Positions 18,017-29,790 of a stretch of DNA of 64,000 nt are shown here, in pieces (position 1 is the stretch's first letter; every line of letters starts with the position of its first letter). The DNA lies in NCBI RefSeq assembly GCF_000005505.3, contig NC_016132.3, positions 6,386,001 through 6,450,000 of the forward strand, in the 5' to 3' direction. The notes beneath the pieces were generated by a model that was given only the letters and a program-made list of their open reading frames with translations, searched no databases and was not told the origin of the DNA. The translations under genes and the position numbers were made by a program. This DNA comes from Brachypodium distachyon (Eukaryota > Streptophyta > Magnoliopsida > Poales > Poaceae).

Positions 18017-20778
18017 ATGGCAGTCGAAGATGAGGAGGAAACAACGTTTATCACCCCGGTTGGCTGCTACTTTTACACGTGCATGCCTTTCGGCCTAAAG
18101 AACGCGGGTTCGACATTTCGGCGCGCCTTGCACGAGTGTCTGGGACCCCAGCTAGGCCGGAATATCGAGGCCTCCTCGGGGCACTTGCTGGGCTTCCTGG
18201 TGTCTCACAGGGAATCGAAGCCAACCCACAGAAGATCGAGGTGATCGAGAAGATGGAGGCACCCCGCAAGGTTAGAGACGTCCAGCGCCTCAACGGGTGC
18301 GTTGCGGCGCTTGGGCGTTTCATCTCAAGGCTGGGCAAGCGAGCCCTGCCTTTCTTCAAGGTGAGGAAGAAGAAGGGCCCAATCAATTGGACCCCCGAGG
18401 CGAAAGCAGCGTTCCAGGACTTAAAGCAGTACCTAAAATCGCCGCCAGTCCTCCTCGGCCCCAAGCCGGGCGAACCGTTGCTACTATACTTGGCAGCGAC
18501 GGACCAGGTAGTGAGCTCCTTGCTCGTTGCCGAGAGGGAAGAACAAGACCCAGGGGCTGAGACAGAAGGGCCGGAGGCTTCCGGCGACCCGAAGGAACCC
18601 CCAGCTACCACCTCTGTCCCTGGACCCGAGGGACAACCCATGCAGGCTGCCCCCCGCAAGAGGCTAGTGCACCACCCCGTCTACTTCGTCAGCACGGTGC
18701 TGCGCGATGCCCGGGTACGTACCCGCAAGTCCAGAAGCTTCTGCTTGGGATCCTGCTCGCTTCAAGGAAGTTGCGCCATTACTTTCAAGCGCACAGCATC
18801 ACGGTGGTGTCGGGGTTCTGCCTAGAGCAGGTCCTCATCAACCGTGAAGCCACCGGGAGGGTGGCCGAGTGGAGAATGGAGCTGGCGGAGTTCGGGCTGT
18901 GTTTCGCAAACACCAAGATTATCAAGAGCGCCGCCCTTGCTGACTTCGTCGCAGAGTGGACATCGACAGGCGTAGAGGAAGAAGATCCGGAAGCGAGCCT
19001 TCCCGGCAGATTAGACGAAGGGTACTGGGTCATATACTTCGATGGCACCTTCTGCTTGCAGGGCGCCGGAGCCAGAGTGGAGATCAGCTCAAGTTCGTAA
19101 TACAGCTCGACTTCGCCAACTCCACCAACAACACAGCAGAGTACAAAGGGCTGCTAGCCGGACTACGCGCGGTGATCGCCCTCGACATCAAGCACTTGGT
19201 TGTTCACGGGGACTCCCAACTCGTGATCAACCAGGTAAACAAGGACTACGACTGCCCCCAAATGGCAGCATACGTGGAGGAAGTGCGGAAACTGGAGTCC
19301 AAGTTCAAGGGGCTCCGGTTTGAGCACGTGAAGCGCAAGGACAACTTTGTTGCGGATGAACTGTCCAAATGGGCAGCGGAACGTAGCAAGGTGCCTCCTG
19401 GGGTGTTCATACAGAGGCAATCAAAGCCCTCTGTCGATCCCAAGACGGTTGCCGGGGAAGCCCCTCCAGCAACTCAAGGAGACCCTGCAGCTGCGGGGCA
19501 CCATGCCACCAAGCTTGTGGCATGCACGAGCCGGGAACCGCCACCCTGGGGAACGGATATTGTTCGTTACCTCAAGGACGGGACCCTCCTGGAGGAAGAC
19601 GTTGCCACGGAGTGAGTAGCCCGCAAGCCAAAATATACGCCCTGATGGACGGGGAACTCTACTGGAGGCGTCCTAACGGAGTTATGCTCCTCTGCATGCC
19701 CCAGGAAGAAGGGCGCACGTTGCTGGAGGATATACATCGAGGCACATGCTCGCACCATGTGGCCTCTAGGGTGCTAGCTGGGAAAGCATTCCGGCACGGC
19801 TATTACTGGCCAACAGCATTAGCCGATGCCGAGCAATTAGTCAAGACCTGTGAAGCATGTTAGTTTCACACCAAGAAGAGCAACCAGCAAGCGCAAGCCC
19901 TGCAAGTCATCCCGCCCTCGTGGCCGTTCGCGGTCTGGGGGCTGGACATCGTCGGCAAGTTGCCGAGAGCGGTTGGCGGCTACGAGTACCTGCTCGTGGC
20001 CATCGACAAGTTCTCGAAGTGGATCGAGGTGGAGCATGTCCGAGCCGTCACGGCGCAGGCGGCCAAGTTTTTCAAGGGCATCGTGTGCCGGTTTGGTGCG
20101 CCTAACGGCATCATCACCGACAATGGCACACAATTCACTAGTGCGGTGCTCCAAGCTTACTGCGAGGACATGGGCACTAAGATTCAGTTTGCCTCTGATG
20201 CTCATCCGAGGAGCAACGGGCAAGTAGAGCGAGCCAACGCAGAGGTGTTGCGGGGCCGGAAGACGAGAACCTTTGACAAGCTCAAGGGCCACGGGAAACA
20301 CTACGTTGAAGAACTCCAGCCCGTGCTGTGGTCGCTGCGGACCACACCAAGTCGGGCGACGGGTCAAACTCCGTTTGCCCTCGTCTACGGGGCAGAAGCT
20401 GTGCTGCCCCTCGAGCTCAAGCATGGGTCACCTCGGGTACGCGCGTACGGCGACAAGAGCCAACACACGCAGAGGATTGATGACCTTACCTTCATCGAGG
20501 AGATTCGATGCCGGACTGTTGTGCAAGCTGCAGGCTACCAGCAGGGACTCCGTCGTTATCACGACAGGAGAGTCCGTCCCCGGGGGCTCGAAGTTGGAGA
20601 CCTTGTCTTGCGCCGGATACAAGGAACGAAGGCCGGGAACAAGTTAACTCCAATCTGGGAAGGCCCTTTCCGGGTAGTGCAGGTGACTAGACCGGGGGCT
20701 GTCCGGTTGGAAACCGAAGAAGGCTTGCCGGTGCCCAATAGCTGGAACATTGAGCACCTGCGCAAGTTCTACCCGTGA
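18017..20778 (+). pseudogene. Broken pol of element C: RT, RNase H, second RNase H, integrase
   Basis: RT shows FITPVGCYFYTCMPFGLKNA and then jumps from NIEA to the GFLVSH region, so the stretch with the catalytic Y-x-D-D is deleted. Frameshifts follow near 18185, 18715 and 19085. The second RNase H (from about 19033) keeps its acidic positions: YFDG, NTAEYKG, VHGDSQL, FVADELS. Integrase has the His/Cys finger (stop TAG after CEAC near 19861), then D-D-E in GLDIVGK, ITDNGTQF and NGQVERAN. It ends SWNIEHLRKFYP. It once made and integrated cDNA and is inactive now. Confidence 0.88.
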
Positions 20779-22157
20779 AATGATGGGCCTTACCCACGGG
20801 TGACGCTGCGGCAGCGTGCCCCTTTAAGCTAGTGTAGCCGGGCAAGGCCCGATTGTAATCCGCTAGCGCAAAGTTGAATAAAGATAACTGTTGTTTCAAT
20901 GAATACTGTACTTTGCTATTAATGTATGCTTCTGTCCGCTCTAGGTGCACAGAATTGTCTCCTCATCCTTGGCTGCGAGCAGGGGGCTGTCAGAACCCCG
21001 AAAACCAAGCTTGTTGCCGGGACACCCCGGAACGAGGCCTAGAAGTTGCTGCACCCGTCCGCAACTTGTTACGTGCCGGTAAGGCACCATGGAAATATGA
21101 GAATGCTCGCACCCAAGTCGGAGGTCGACTTTTCTGTGCCCGGGGACTGGAAGGCAGGAGGTTGTCCAGTGTAGCTGTTTTTCATGCATTTCAACTTCTT
21201 TTTGCTATATACCTTTGGCACTGCAAGAATCTGACATGCAGGGTAAAGATGTGATGATGGCACACTGTGATGCTCGTGGGGTGGTCACGGGTGTCGTCTT
21301 CTTGCGAGTAAGTTGTACATATATAGCGATTACTTCGAGGCTTGATGCAGGAAACTGAGACAGGGCCAGTGCCTCCACGCGTCAACCAGTGGTCCCGCGC
21401 GTGTGGAGGCAAGGGCAGCGCTTCGGCTATTTAAATACCGGGGCAAGTGCAACACCAGCAACAGGCAAGAAAGCAAGAGATGTCGCAGAAAGGCGATGGT
21501 GGTGCATCCCTCTGCGCTTGTCGCTGAGGGTGTTCCCACCATCGCGGTCCTGCCACATCTCTTATGGAACGAAACCAGAAATGGCGATGCGGCAAGCGAG
21601 AGGCGTCGCAAAGATGCGGTGGGGGTGCATGCCTCCGCGGCTCCGAGGGTGCCGCTGGAGGGTGCACGGCCACAGCGTCCTTGCCACGGCTCTCAACAAG
21701 GTGCTCCAAGAGCAAAGAGAACGGAAAGCTAAGTACTTTGTTTTGAGTCCTTGGTTCTTCCTTTAGTAACACTGGTTTGCCAAGGTAAGCTCAGTCCCCG
21801 TGTTGCCGGAGCGTAGGAAGGACGCTTGCGGGGGAGGACGCCCCCCACACGTGGCTCGTGGGTCCGTCCCAGAGACGTGCGCGCTGGGGTAGTTAAACCG
21901 CAGGCGGAGTGACTCGCTGCTGTTGTTTGGCTCTAGGTCGGCACTGCGGGTCCATCCTGAGTCCCTAGTATGGCCAAGCACATAGTTGGCGAGTCCCAGA
22001 TACACAAGGATAAAACACGGGAAGGACAGAGCCCTTCCCCGGCAAGCTAGTTTAGACGAAAAAGTAAGTAAACTAGCATTGACTATAATAAAGCTTGAAC
22101 AAACGACTTCACAAATAGCATTTGGAATGACAAGGAAAGGCTAACACAAAAACTTAA
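20779..22157. other. Spacer between pol and antisense ORF of element C
   Basis: No convincing coding frame. A TATTTAAATA box lies near 21428-21437 on the plus strand. Between about 21470 and 21700 there are short repeated words on both strands (GATGTGGC/GATGCGG, GGTGCATCC/GGTGCATGC), which give spurious ORFs on both strands. Confidence 0.4.
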
Positions 22158-23599
22158 TTATGAAGGAGGCGCTCCTGGTGGCTGCGTCGGCGTCAGGTGC
22201 ATCCTCGACGCCGAGGGCTTCTCTGCGACCTCCTCGTCAGCGGCTTTGGCTTCATGGACCTTGCCCTGCATCCGCGCCACCATCTAGTCCACCACGCCCT
22301 GCATCGCTTCCCGGTGGGTCTTGGCCTCTTCCTCGTCCGACCTGGCGTCGAAGACCGACTCGAACGGGAAGTCCGGGTGGGCGGACTGGACCCGAGTAAG
22401 GATTTGCCCGGCGACCTACTCGACTGCTAGGCCGACCTGCCGGTTCCCGAAGGCCGTGACGCAGTTCTGCAGGCCGTTCAGCCGGCCAACGAAGTCCGCG
22501 AAGAAGGAGGTGAAGCTGCCCATGTTCGCCCCGTCGAAGGAAGTCACCGGGATGTCGAACCCCTGCAGCGCCTCCACCGCCGAGTCCGCTAGCTTCTTCA
22601 GCCCGGCTACCTCCCCCGTCCTGCGGACCCGCAGCTCGATGCACGGACCACGAGCCTCTTGGGCCTGCAACTTCTGCTCGCGGCACTCGGACTTCAGCCT
22701 GCCGATCTCGGACACCTTCTTAGTGTTGTCCTCGTCGAAGAGTCGGAGTTGCTGCCGCGCCATGTCAAGCTCGCCCTGAGGGGACGAGCTGGCATCCTGG
22801 GCAGCCTTGAGCTTCCCCGCAAGCTCGCGCTCCTGGGAGCGACCTGGTCCTGCAGCTCCTTCTCCGGTGCTCTTGCTGGACGTCCCACAGCTGCCAGAGG
22901 ACTTCAGCCTCCGGCACCCATTGCACGGCAGGCGCTGCCCTAGCTTGCTGCGCCTGCTGGAGCCCCCCCCCCTCTGGAGCCGTTGCAGCTTAGTGCGCCG
23001 CTCCTCCGCCTCCCGTCGCGCTGCGCCCAATTCCGCCGCCACGCGGGCATGGTGATGCTGCGTGTCGTTGAAGAAATCGACGAACATCCGCTGCTGCTGC
23101 TGGATGTTGTCGATCACTTGGTGCCCTTGCCAAAACACGCTGGGGTCGAAAGTAATCCGACCCCATGACCGCCCGGCGAGCTCCCCTACTCCCAGGCTGA
23201 AGGCGGCTCCGACGGAGGAGGAGGACCCCACCGCAACCATCTGAGATCCTGAGGGCGCGTCGGGATTTGACGACGCACCTCTGGCTTGGCCGAGCCCCGC
23301 CGCTCCTTGCCCGTCCAGAGGGGCGGGCTGGGGGCTCGGGGGCTTTTCCAGGGCGCCGCTGCCTGCTCCGGCTAGCGGAGGCTGCCCCATGTCACTTGAC
23401 GCAGGCGGCGCCGTCTGCGTGGCATCGCCTGCGGCAGCAGTCGCGGCCCGGGTAGGCACCGGGGCAGATTGTTGAAGGGCTCCGGCGGAGGAAACCTCCG
23501 CCGGAGCATCGTCGTCGACCTCGCCTGTGAGGTCGATTACCCGCACCTCGATGGGCGCGGGCGCAGCCGGCGCGTTCCCGGCAACTGCACGAAGAGCAC

Positions 23600-23658
23600 C
23601 TGCGTCAGTCTAGGGGATGCCACGGGTAGGTGAAATAAATTTTGGGGCTTGCACGCAC
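23600..23658 (-). other. Intron 2 of the antisense ORF in C (59 bp)
   Basis: Minus strand GTGCGTGCAAG ... CTGACGCAG, with a branch-like CTGAC. Joining GISPVA(G) to (G)ALRAVAG restores the frame that leads into the VRVIDLTGEV segment. Short for a plant intron, but both borders are canonical. Confidence 0.65.
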
Positions 23659-23837
23659 CTGCCACCGGGCTGATGCCCTGTGAACTTGAATCGGGGACCC
23701 CTGTTTCCCTAGCAGCAGCTGCCGCCGCAATGACGGCTGCGTCAGCGGCGTCTTGCTCACCGTCGCTCGGCATCGGGCGGGGTTTCTTGGTTGGGGCTGC
23801 CGGCGAAGTGCTAGCCTGCCCCCTCTTCCTCGAAGAC

Positions 23838-23915
23838 CTGGGAAATGTAAAAGTAAGCTAAGTAGACATGTAAAATTCACAAAATCCAGAGCGTTCAGAA
23901 CAACGTCGAACTCAC
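23838..23915 (-). other. Intron 1 of the antisense ORF in C (78 bp)
   Basis: Minus strand GTGAGTTCG ... CATTTCCCAG. Removing it joins the frame ending HTDVG to the frame of the SSRKRGQ segment with no stop. Unspliced, the frame closes within the intron. Confidence 0.7.
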
Positions 23916-25253
23916 CCCACATCGGTGTGAGGCTCCTGAGGCTGCGGGCTGGCCTCCTGCCTGCTCGCCCACTCCGCCGCAGACCGCCTTACCAGGGGGG
24001 GGCGTCTTCCTCGTCGTCCTCCTCTGGCGCGACCCCGCTGGCTTCCGGGGGGCGACCCCGCTGGCTGCCTGGGGAGTGCCGCCGTCGTCGTCGTCATCGT
24101 CATCGGAGTCTCCTCCGACGCCCAGCGAGGAGTCATCGAAGTCCGAGTCCTCCGGCCTGGCGGAGCCCTGGCCTTGGCCCCCCTTCCCCTAATCGGCAGC
24201 CGGCTCCTTGCCCTTGCGGGGCCTAGGCTGCGGGGGGGGCTGCGCCGAGGGGTCCTCCACAATCCCCCACTCATCGCAGAGTGGGAGATCCCAGGCTCCC
24301 GGGTTCGGGATCCCGGCGTCGAGCGGGTGCGCTCCGAGCGGCGGCAACCGGAAGGCTTCGTCCTCACCGGTGATGCCCTTCACCCAGAATTGCACCTCCT
24401 CCGGCAAGAGCTCTGTGCACTGCAGCCGGGTTCGGTCGCCTGGCCCAGTGTACATCCACGCCGGATGTGAGCGCCGCTACAGGAGAGCCATGCGCCTCCC
24501 GATGAAGGGGCGCGCCACATCCGTGTCCGTGAGCCCAGCCTCATGGAGCGCCTTGATCTTGGCACAGATCGGGGACAGCTCCTCGTCCTTCTGGTCGCGG
24601 AGCGTCCAGTCATCAGAGCCCTTTTGGGGGCCCAAGGGGCTCCTCGTAGAACTCCTGGAGCTCGTCGGTGCGCACACAGCACCAGTCGCGGCGCCACTCG
24701 TGCTCGATCTTCTTCTTCCCCTGCCGGATGAACTCTGATTTGAGCCTGTCGCGGAACCAGAACACCACGCCCGAGGACAGGGGAGCCTTCGCCTCCGTCC
24801 TCGGGTAGTAATAGTGGCGAAATGGAGCCACCGATGGCATCACCCCCACGAACGCTTCACAGAAGTGTTGGTGGACAGCCAATGTGAAGAACGACGTGGG
24901 GTGAATTTGCACCATGATGAGCCCGTAGGTCTCCATGATGGCAGAAAGGAAAAAAGAGTGCGGCGGCACGAACCCGGCTAGGATGAATCTCCCGAAGATC
25001 CGGAAGTACTGCTGGTCGCGCTCCGCGCCGACGGGGAGAACCCGCGTCGGCCCATACTCGTTGTGCTTGGTGGCGAGCGTCAAGACCAGCTTGTCCACCC
25101 CCTCACCGTTGTACCCTGGGGGAAGAAGGCGAACTTGGCTCGCATTTCTTCATCCTTCCGAGCTCAGTCCGACAGCTCCTTCTTGCTAGCCTTCTCGCGC
25201 TTCTCTCCTTTGCTGGTGCTCCCCTTGGGTCTGTTCTGGCCCTTGGAAGACAT

Positions 25254-25666
25254 TGGCGAGAGTTGGGGAGTGAGTTGGCTAGAGTTGGGGTGCGGAGAGC
25301 TCGGGGGACAATGGCGGAAGCAGGAAGCAATGGGGAGTGCCCGCCACCAGCCTTTGGTATTTATCGGGGCTGGCGGGCTGCAACGGACACCCCCACGATC
25401 GACAATAAAGTGCCCTAAAGAATCGGGAATTAAGATGGGGGTGCGCGACGTGGCCTTAACTCTCTGGTGATTATGGGGGATAAGGCACGAAATCGTGGGC
25501 CCGACAGTTTCGCTCGGAAGAGGGGAACTGTAGATGCGGCCAACAAGGCCGGGTGCTAGGGGACTCCCCTCGGGACCCACGCGTCGGATAGGGCGTAGCC
25601 CGACAACTGACCGAGGATAGCACTTACCGGGGGCCTCGAGGCTGCCGGCCCACGCCCGAGGGCTAC
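25254..25666. other. Promoter-side region of the antisense ORF and polypurine tract of C
   Basis: No coding frame. Ends CGCCCGAGGGCTAC against the LTR start, parallel to element A. Confidence 0.4.
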
Positions 25667-26286
25667 TGTCGTACTAGTGGCCCACAGGGTCCCACTGATA
25701 CGGGACGCGTGGGTCGCCAGTGGCAAAGCCCCGCCAGGTTGGCCTCCCGGGAACAATAGGCCCGGGAAGCCTGCCTCAAGGGGACGGTCCTTGGTGAAAA
25801 CAAAGCCAAGGGCCGAAATAGGGGAAGCGCCCAGGAACTCTAGCCCCGGGAAATGGAAGAAACGCCTCCCCGGCAACTGGCCGGGTGCGCTAGCCGGGAA
25901 GGGGCACCCCAGCAACCCACACTCAGGGATGCAGGCGGGGCCTGCAGAACAATGAAGACAGGACAAGACAGCAGACGCAGTGCATTTAATACATCGACAG
26001 GAGTCACAACGGCAGGGCTAGTCTTGCTCAGTAAGGCTAAGGCTAGAGCAACTAGCTCCCCGGGAACTCCCGGGGCACCCTGTAGGCCACACACATATTC
26101 GTGAATACAACTCCAAGCAGGACGTAGGGTGTTACACCTCCGGGTGGCCCGAACCTGGGTAAATTCACGTGTCAACACTTCGTATCTCTCGTCATGCCGG
26201 CGATCGCCGGAGCAATCGCCTCGCCATCCACCGAACCAAAAAGGGGGTGCTCGGCATCCCCGGTGTCGGAGACCCGTGCTCCGACA
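25667..26286 (+). repeat. 3' LTR of element C (620 bp)
   Basis: Begins TGTCGTACTAG and ends GCTCCGACA. It shares the head (ACGCGTGGGTCGCC) and the tail (CTCCGGGTGGCCCGAACC to the end) with A's LTR, but the TATA-containing middle of A's LTR is absent or unalignable by eye. Confidence 0.75.
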
Positions 26287-26788
26287 ACAGGAGATGATCG
26301 TAGAGCATGGCCGACGAAGGAGAAGAGGGCGAGTAGGATCGAAAACCTGGCGAAGCATAAGGTAGAAAAGACTTTATATAGGTTAGGCTTTGTTCCTTCT
26401 CGTGGAAGCAAGCCTACGTCATGTTGGCAATCTAATATTTGTGTATGAGATTACAAGTTGTATCCTTCCCTTCGAGGGCACCTAGCCCGGCTTTATATAG
26501 TCGATCAACTAGTGTTTTGGGGCAGAGCCGGGTACAACTCGTACATGGACTCTGCCTTTCTAAACTACTTAGAATTCTTCCTTTACAAGATATGCGCATG
26601 ACATGTTTCCTATACAAGATATCTACAACCCGTATTTCCTATGACTTAAACTAGGCTTCCTTCTTCAATACGCCATATCCCTTGGCCGAGTGGAGGGAAG
26701 GGCCAGCTGGCAGGTTGAGTCGGCTTTCTGGTTCAGTCGGCACCCGGCTACCTGGCCAAGGCGCCCTCGCCAGTAACCTGTATCCACA
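26287..26788 (-). repeat. LTR fragment of an outer element D (minus strand)
   Basis: On the minus strand it starts TGTGGATACAGG at 26788 and shows a promoter-like CTATATAAAGCCGGGC (complement of 26492-26507) and a second TATATAAAG near 26372-26380. It is cut at 26287, where C's LTR ends. Read as a gypsy-type LTR whose rest lies beyond C, left of the window. Family not identified. Confidence 0.5.
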
Positions 26789-26839
26789 TTCTCTATGAAG
26801 TGGGATCGATCATGTGAGATTATGTATGTCCACTAATTA

Positions 26840-27020
26840 GAATAGTCACCAACCCACACACCAGAACCCTAGCACACACACGATACATCATTCAGAAATG
26901 TGGTACACACACATGGTACATCAATAAAAAATATGGTACATACACAAATGATACATCAGTACCAAATATTCTGCATGATGATGCATCATTAACAAATAAG
27001 GTACACGCACATTATACATT
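26840..27020 (+). repeat. AT-rich minisatellite array 1
   Basis: Imperfect 31-33-bp units of the form AACAAATATGGTACACAC + ATGATACATCA. It is preceded by GGGATCGATCATGTGAGA, the same leader found before the arrays at 28630 and 30520. Confidence 0.65.
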
Positions 27021-28465
27021 TGTGCGAATTGAGTCTAAATAAGTGATCAACATTCTTAATTATGAAACTCATGTATGTTAAACTGCAATTGTCAGTTCAC
27101 AGCAAAAAAAAAGAGCCAGATAGGACATGAGATGTGGTTGAAATGTGTTGTCAACATTTTCTTAAAGTCACGATACATGTCACTGAAAGCTTAACCTTCA
27201 CCGCAAGACTTGCCTACCCCAAAATATAAATAAAATAAAAGTCCCTAGATATTTTTATAAATTTAATATCGTTTCATTATTGCAATGATCAAGGAAGCAG
27301 ATCTAGAAGTTAGCAAATGTTGATATTTCTTGAACGTTTTTAGAGTGGGCGGAGAACATGGGACGCAACCATATTTGTGAATCATGTTACCAAAAAGAGG
27401 AAATTCATAAACTTGTCGCGCATGACTTTTGAAGACATGATTCAATAATATATTTTTACAAGTGGAACTCATGAATTTGTATGTGAATGAAAACATTAAT
27501 GTTCTAAACCAAGAAATGTTGCCCTTCTCTCAAAAAGTAGGGAGTCATGATATCAAAACGTTCAATTTACTAAATGTTTTGTGTAAATCTGGAGCAGATT
27601 GGGTCCATGTTTTTGAAATCTTCAAGTCATATACGTGGTAGGAAGCTCCACTTCACAAAACTTCTAAAAAAACATGGGCTCAAATAATTTGATTGATCTT
27701 TTTTTCTTTTGAAATGTTGGAAGTCGTGTAGTGGAAAGTTGACCTCAATAAAAGTTATTTTTGTAAACACAAGTACACACATGCTATTCAAATTGTGAAT
27801 CAACTAGTGTAAACTTGACCATTGAAGTCTGGAAAAAAAATGCAATTTAAACTTGTGAGTTGACCATTTGCCATCGTAATGAAAAAATCTAATAGATCTG
27901 TGTGAACGTGTGAAACCTACAATCAACATTTTTTCAAACCTGCAGATATGAAGGATAAGACATACCGCTAAGGGGCTTTGTAAATATATTGTCATAAACT
28001 TTCACCAAATTAAATGTTTCTTAAGATCGCTCTATAAAAACATTATTAAGATTGAAAGGTTCACCATTCCAAAGTGGGTGAATTGCCAATACCTATATGA
28101 GTTAAACTATGGGGTGATTTATTGAAAATGTATGTATTTATTCCCAAGTTTAATGATGTCTTTCCCGCTAAAATTCAATAATAATCCTTCAAAAGCATGT
28201 TTCGTATCTTTTGCCAATAGTTCTTGTGGAATGCTTTTACTTTAGTATTATTGTGATTGTTTTATAACTCAGAATTACTAGTTTATGGCCCCCATCCACG
28301 ACAGGCACACACTAACACAAATCACCCACACAGTTTTTTGTGCCAAGATCATCCACAAAATATGTTCGGTCATGCATCCCAGTAAGCCAACATAAGAGCA
28401 TATATAAACAATCCTACTAGCCCTAATTCCACATACGCACCCCACCCCATAGATTCCCCCCTTTC
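27021..28465. other. AT-rich intergenic sequence
   Basis: No coding frame or known element seen. About 27040-27230 repeats at 29070-29240 (GTATGTTAA(A/G)CTGCAATTGTC context), so it is part of the local duplication. Confidence 0.4.
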
Positions 28466-28689
28466 CTGTGCGGCGCCCGAGACTCACTCCTTCTCCCGAT
28501 CTGCCTCTCTGCTTTCAATCTTTCTTCTCTGAACCAAAATAGATCTAGCTTCTACCTATCCCAAAGAGCTCTCATGCCCCCCCCCCCCTCTCTCGGTCTC
28601 GCTCTCCTAACAACAAACCTTGCTCGCTTGGGATCGATCATGTGAGAGTATGTATGTCCATTAATTGGAATAGTCATCAACCGGGACAC

Positions 28690-29415
28690 CAGAACCCTAT
28701 CACACACAAGATACATCAATAACAAATATGGTATACACACAATACATTAGTAACAAATATTGCAGATCATACATCATTAACAAATACGGTACACACATTC
28801 TACATTTGTGCGTATCCACTCTAAATACGTGATCAACATTTTTAACAAATGCAACTTAAACATGTGAGTTGACCATTTCCTTCGTAATGAAAAAATCAAT
28901 AACTAATATGGTACATACACATGATAGATCATTAACAAATGTGGTACACACTTGATACATCAATAAACAAATATGGTACACACACACGATACATCAGTAA
29001 CAAATATTGCAGAAGATACATCATTAACAAATATGGTACACACATATGCATTTGTGTGAATTCACTCTAAATATTTGATCAACATTTTTAATTATGAAAA
29101 TCATGTATGTTAAGCTGCAATTGTCAGTCCACAACAAAAAAAAACTGCAATGGCTAGATAGGTCATGAGTTGGGGTTGAAATGTGTTGTCAACATTTCTT
29201 AAAGTCAGGATACATGTAATTGAAAGCTTAACCTTCACCGTAGTACTCACCTACAATGATCGAGGATCCAGATCTAGAAGTTAGCAAATGTATCACAAAC
29301 GAATATGGTACACACACATGATACATCACTAACAAATATGGTATATACACATGATGCATCACAAACAAATATGGCACACACACATGATACATCACTAACA
29401 AATATTGTACATGGA
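28690..29415 (+). repeat. Minisatellite arrays 2-4
   Basis: Groups of 31-33-bp units at 28690-28800, 28895-29050 and 29285-29415 with the same consensus as array 1. The 33-bp period is 11 codons, which explains a repetitive minus-strand frame of Tyr/Val/His-rich 11-mers that is not a gene. Confidence 0.7.
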
Positions 29416-29539
29416 GGGAGTAACACTTAGTACACTTCCTATTAAGAAAATATACACCACGGGTTTTCAAGAACCACCTGAGAAAAATCCATTGTTTTTC
29501 TCCTTTTTCGCTTCCTCTCCATTTGAGTATTGTGTTCCT

Positions 29540-29790
29540 GTCCCAAGGTATACCTTGTGACTTTTGCCAGAAGCATCTCCAAAAGCATGACACAACTTTT
29601 GTACTTGAAGATGAAGATGGGTGCAACTATCATCCAAAGTATCTGGCTAGGTACCAACCAAGGTCGATTGTGTGCTGGGTGGAGGTGTTTTGCTATTAAT
29701 CATGGTATTAAGGTAGGAGATGTTGCAGTATTTCAACTTGTGAGTTCAACAAAATTTAAGGCAAGTGATTACCAAGGTATTTCTCAATGA
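29540..29790 (+). pseudogene. B3-domain exon, copy 1 (frameshifted)
   Basis: Encodes a plant B3 DNA-binding domain core: PCDFCQKHL, TTFVLEDEDGCNYHPKYL, then after a 4-base insertion near 29644 the frame shifts and continues as GWRCFAINHG and VGDVAVFQLV. The Arg of the usual GWRGF is Cys-shifted (GWRCF). B3 proteins of this type bind DNA as transcription factors in the REM/Os01g0234100-like group (family level only). No intact gene surrounds it. Confidence 0.65.

Larger units (their letters stand above)
22158..25253 (-). pseudogene. Antisense ORF of element C, three exons
   Basis: Encoded opposite to gag-pol, from ATG 25253 to a TAA at 22158-22160. Exon 1 (25253-23916): Lys/Ser-rich start, then the gypsy-type transposon domain (GFVPPHSFF...PTSFFTL...GVMPSVAPFRHYYYP), a Pro-rich part and an acidic Asp-run. 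Exons 2 (23837-23659) and 3 (23599-22158): a Ser/Ala-rich part, then a long coiled coil. Splicing joins the three frames without error. Damage: a stop after KKELSD near 25164, frameshifts near 25120 and 24000 (C run), and TAG stops near 22416 and 22281. No known function; members of this class are reported in Tat elements. Confidence 0.75.
18017..26286 (+). mobile_element. Ty3/gypsy element C, Tat lineage (3' two-thirds)
   Basis: Starts mid-RT at the exact end of A's LTR, so C looks like the host into which A inserted; C's LTR, gag and RT start should lie left of this window. Order: RT (damaged), RNase H, an archaeal-type second RNase H, integrase, a noncoding stretch, antisense ORF, polypurine tract, 3' LTR. 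The second RNase H and the antisense ORF are hallmarks of the Tat lineage. The LTR differs from A's, so A and C are related but distinct subfamilies. Confidence 0.8.

Noticed and set aside
26840..29415. CRISPR-like array
   Set aside because: Repeats are degenerate, contiguous and without unique spacers, in a plant nuclear genome. It is a minisatellite.
29228..29626. Tyr/Val-rich minus-strand frame
   Set aside because: Product of the 33-bp minisatellite read in an 11-codon period.
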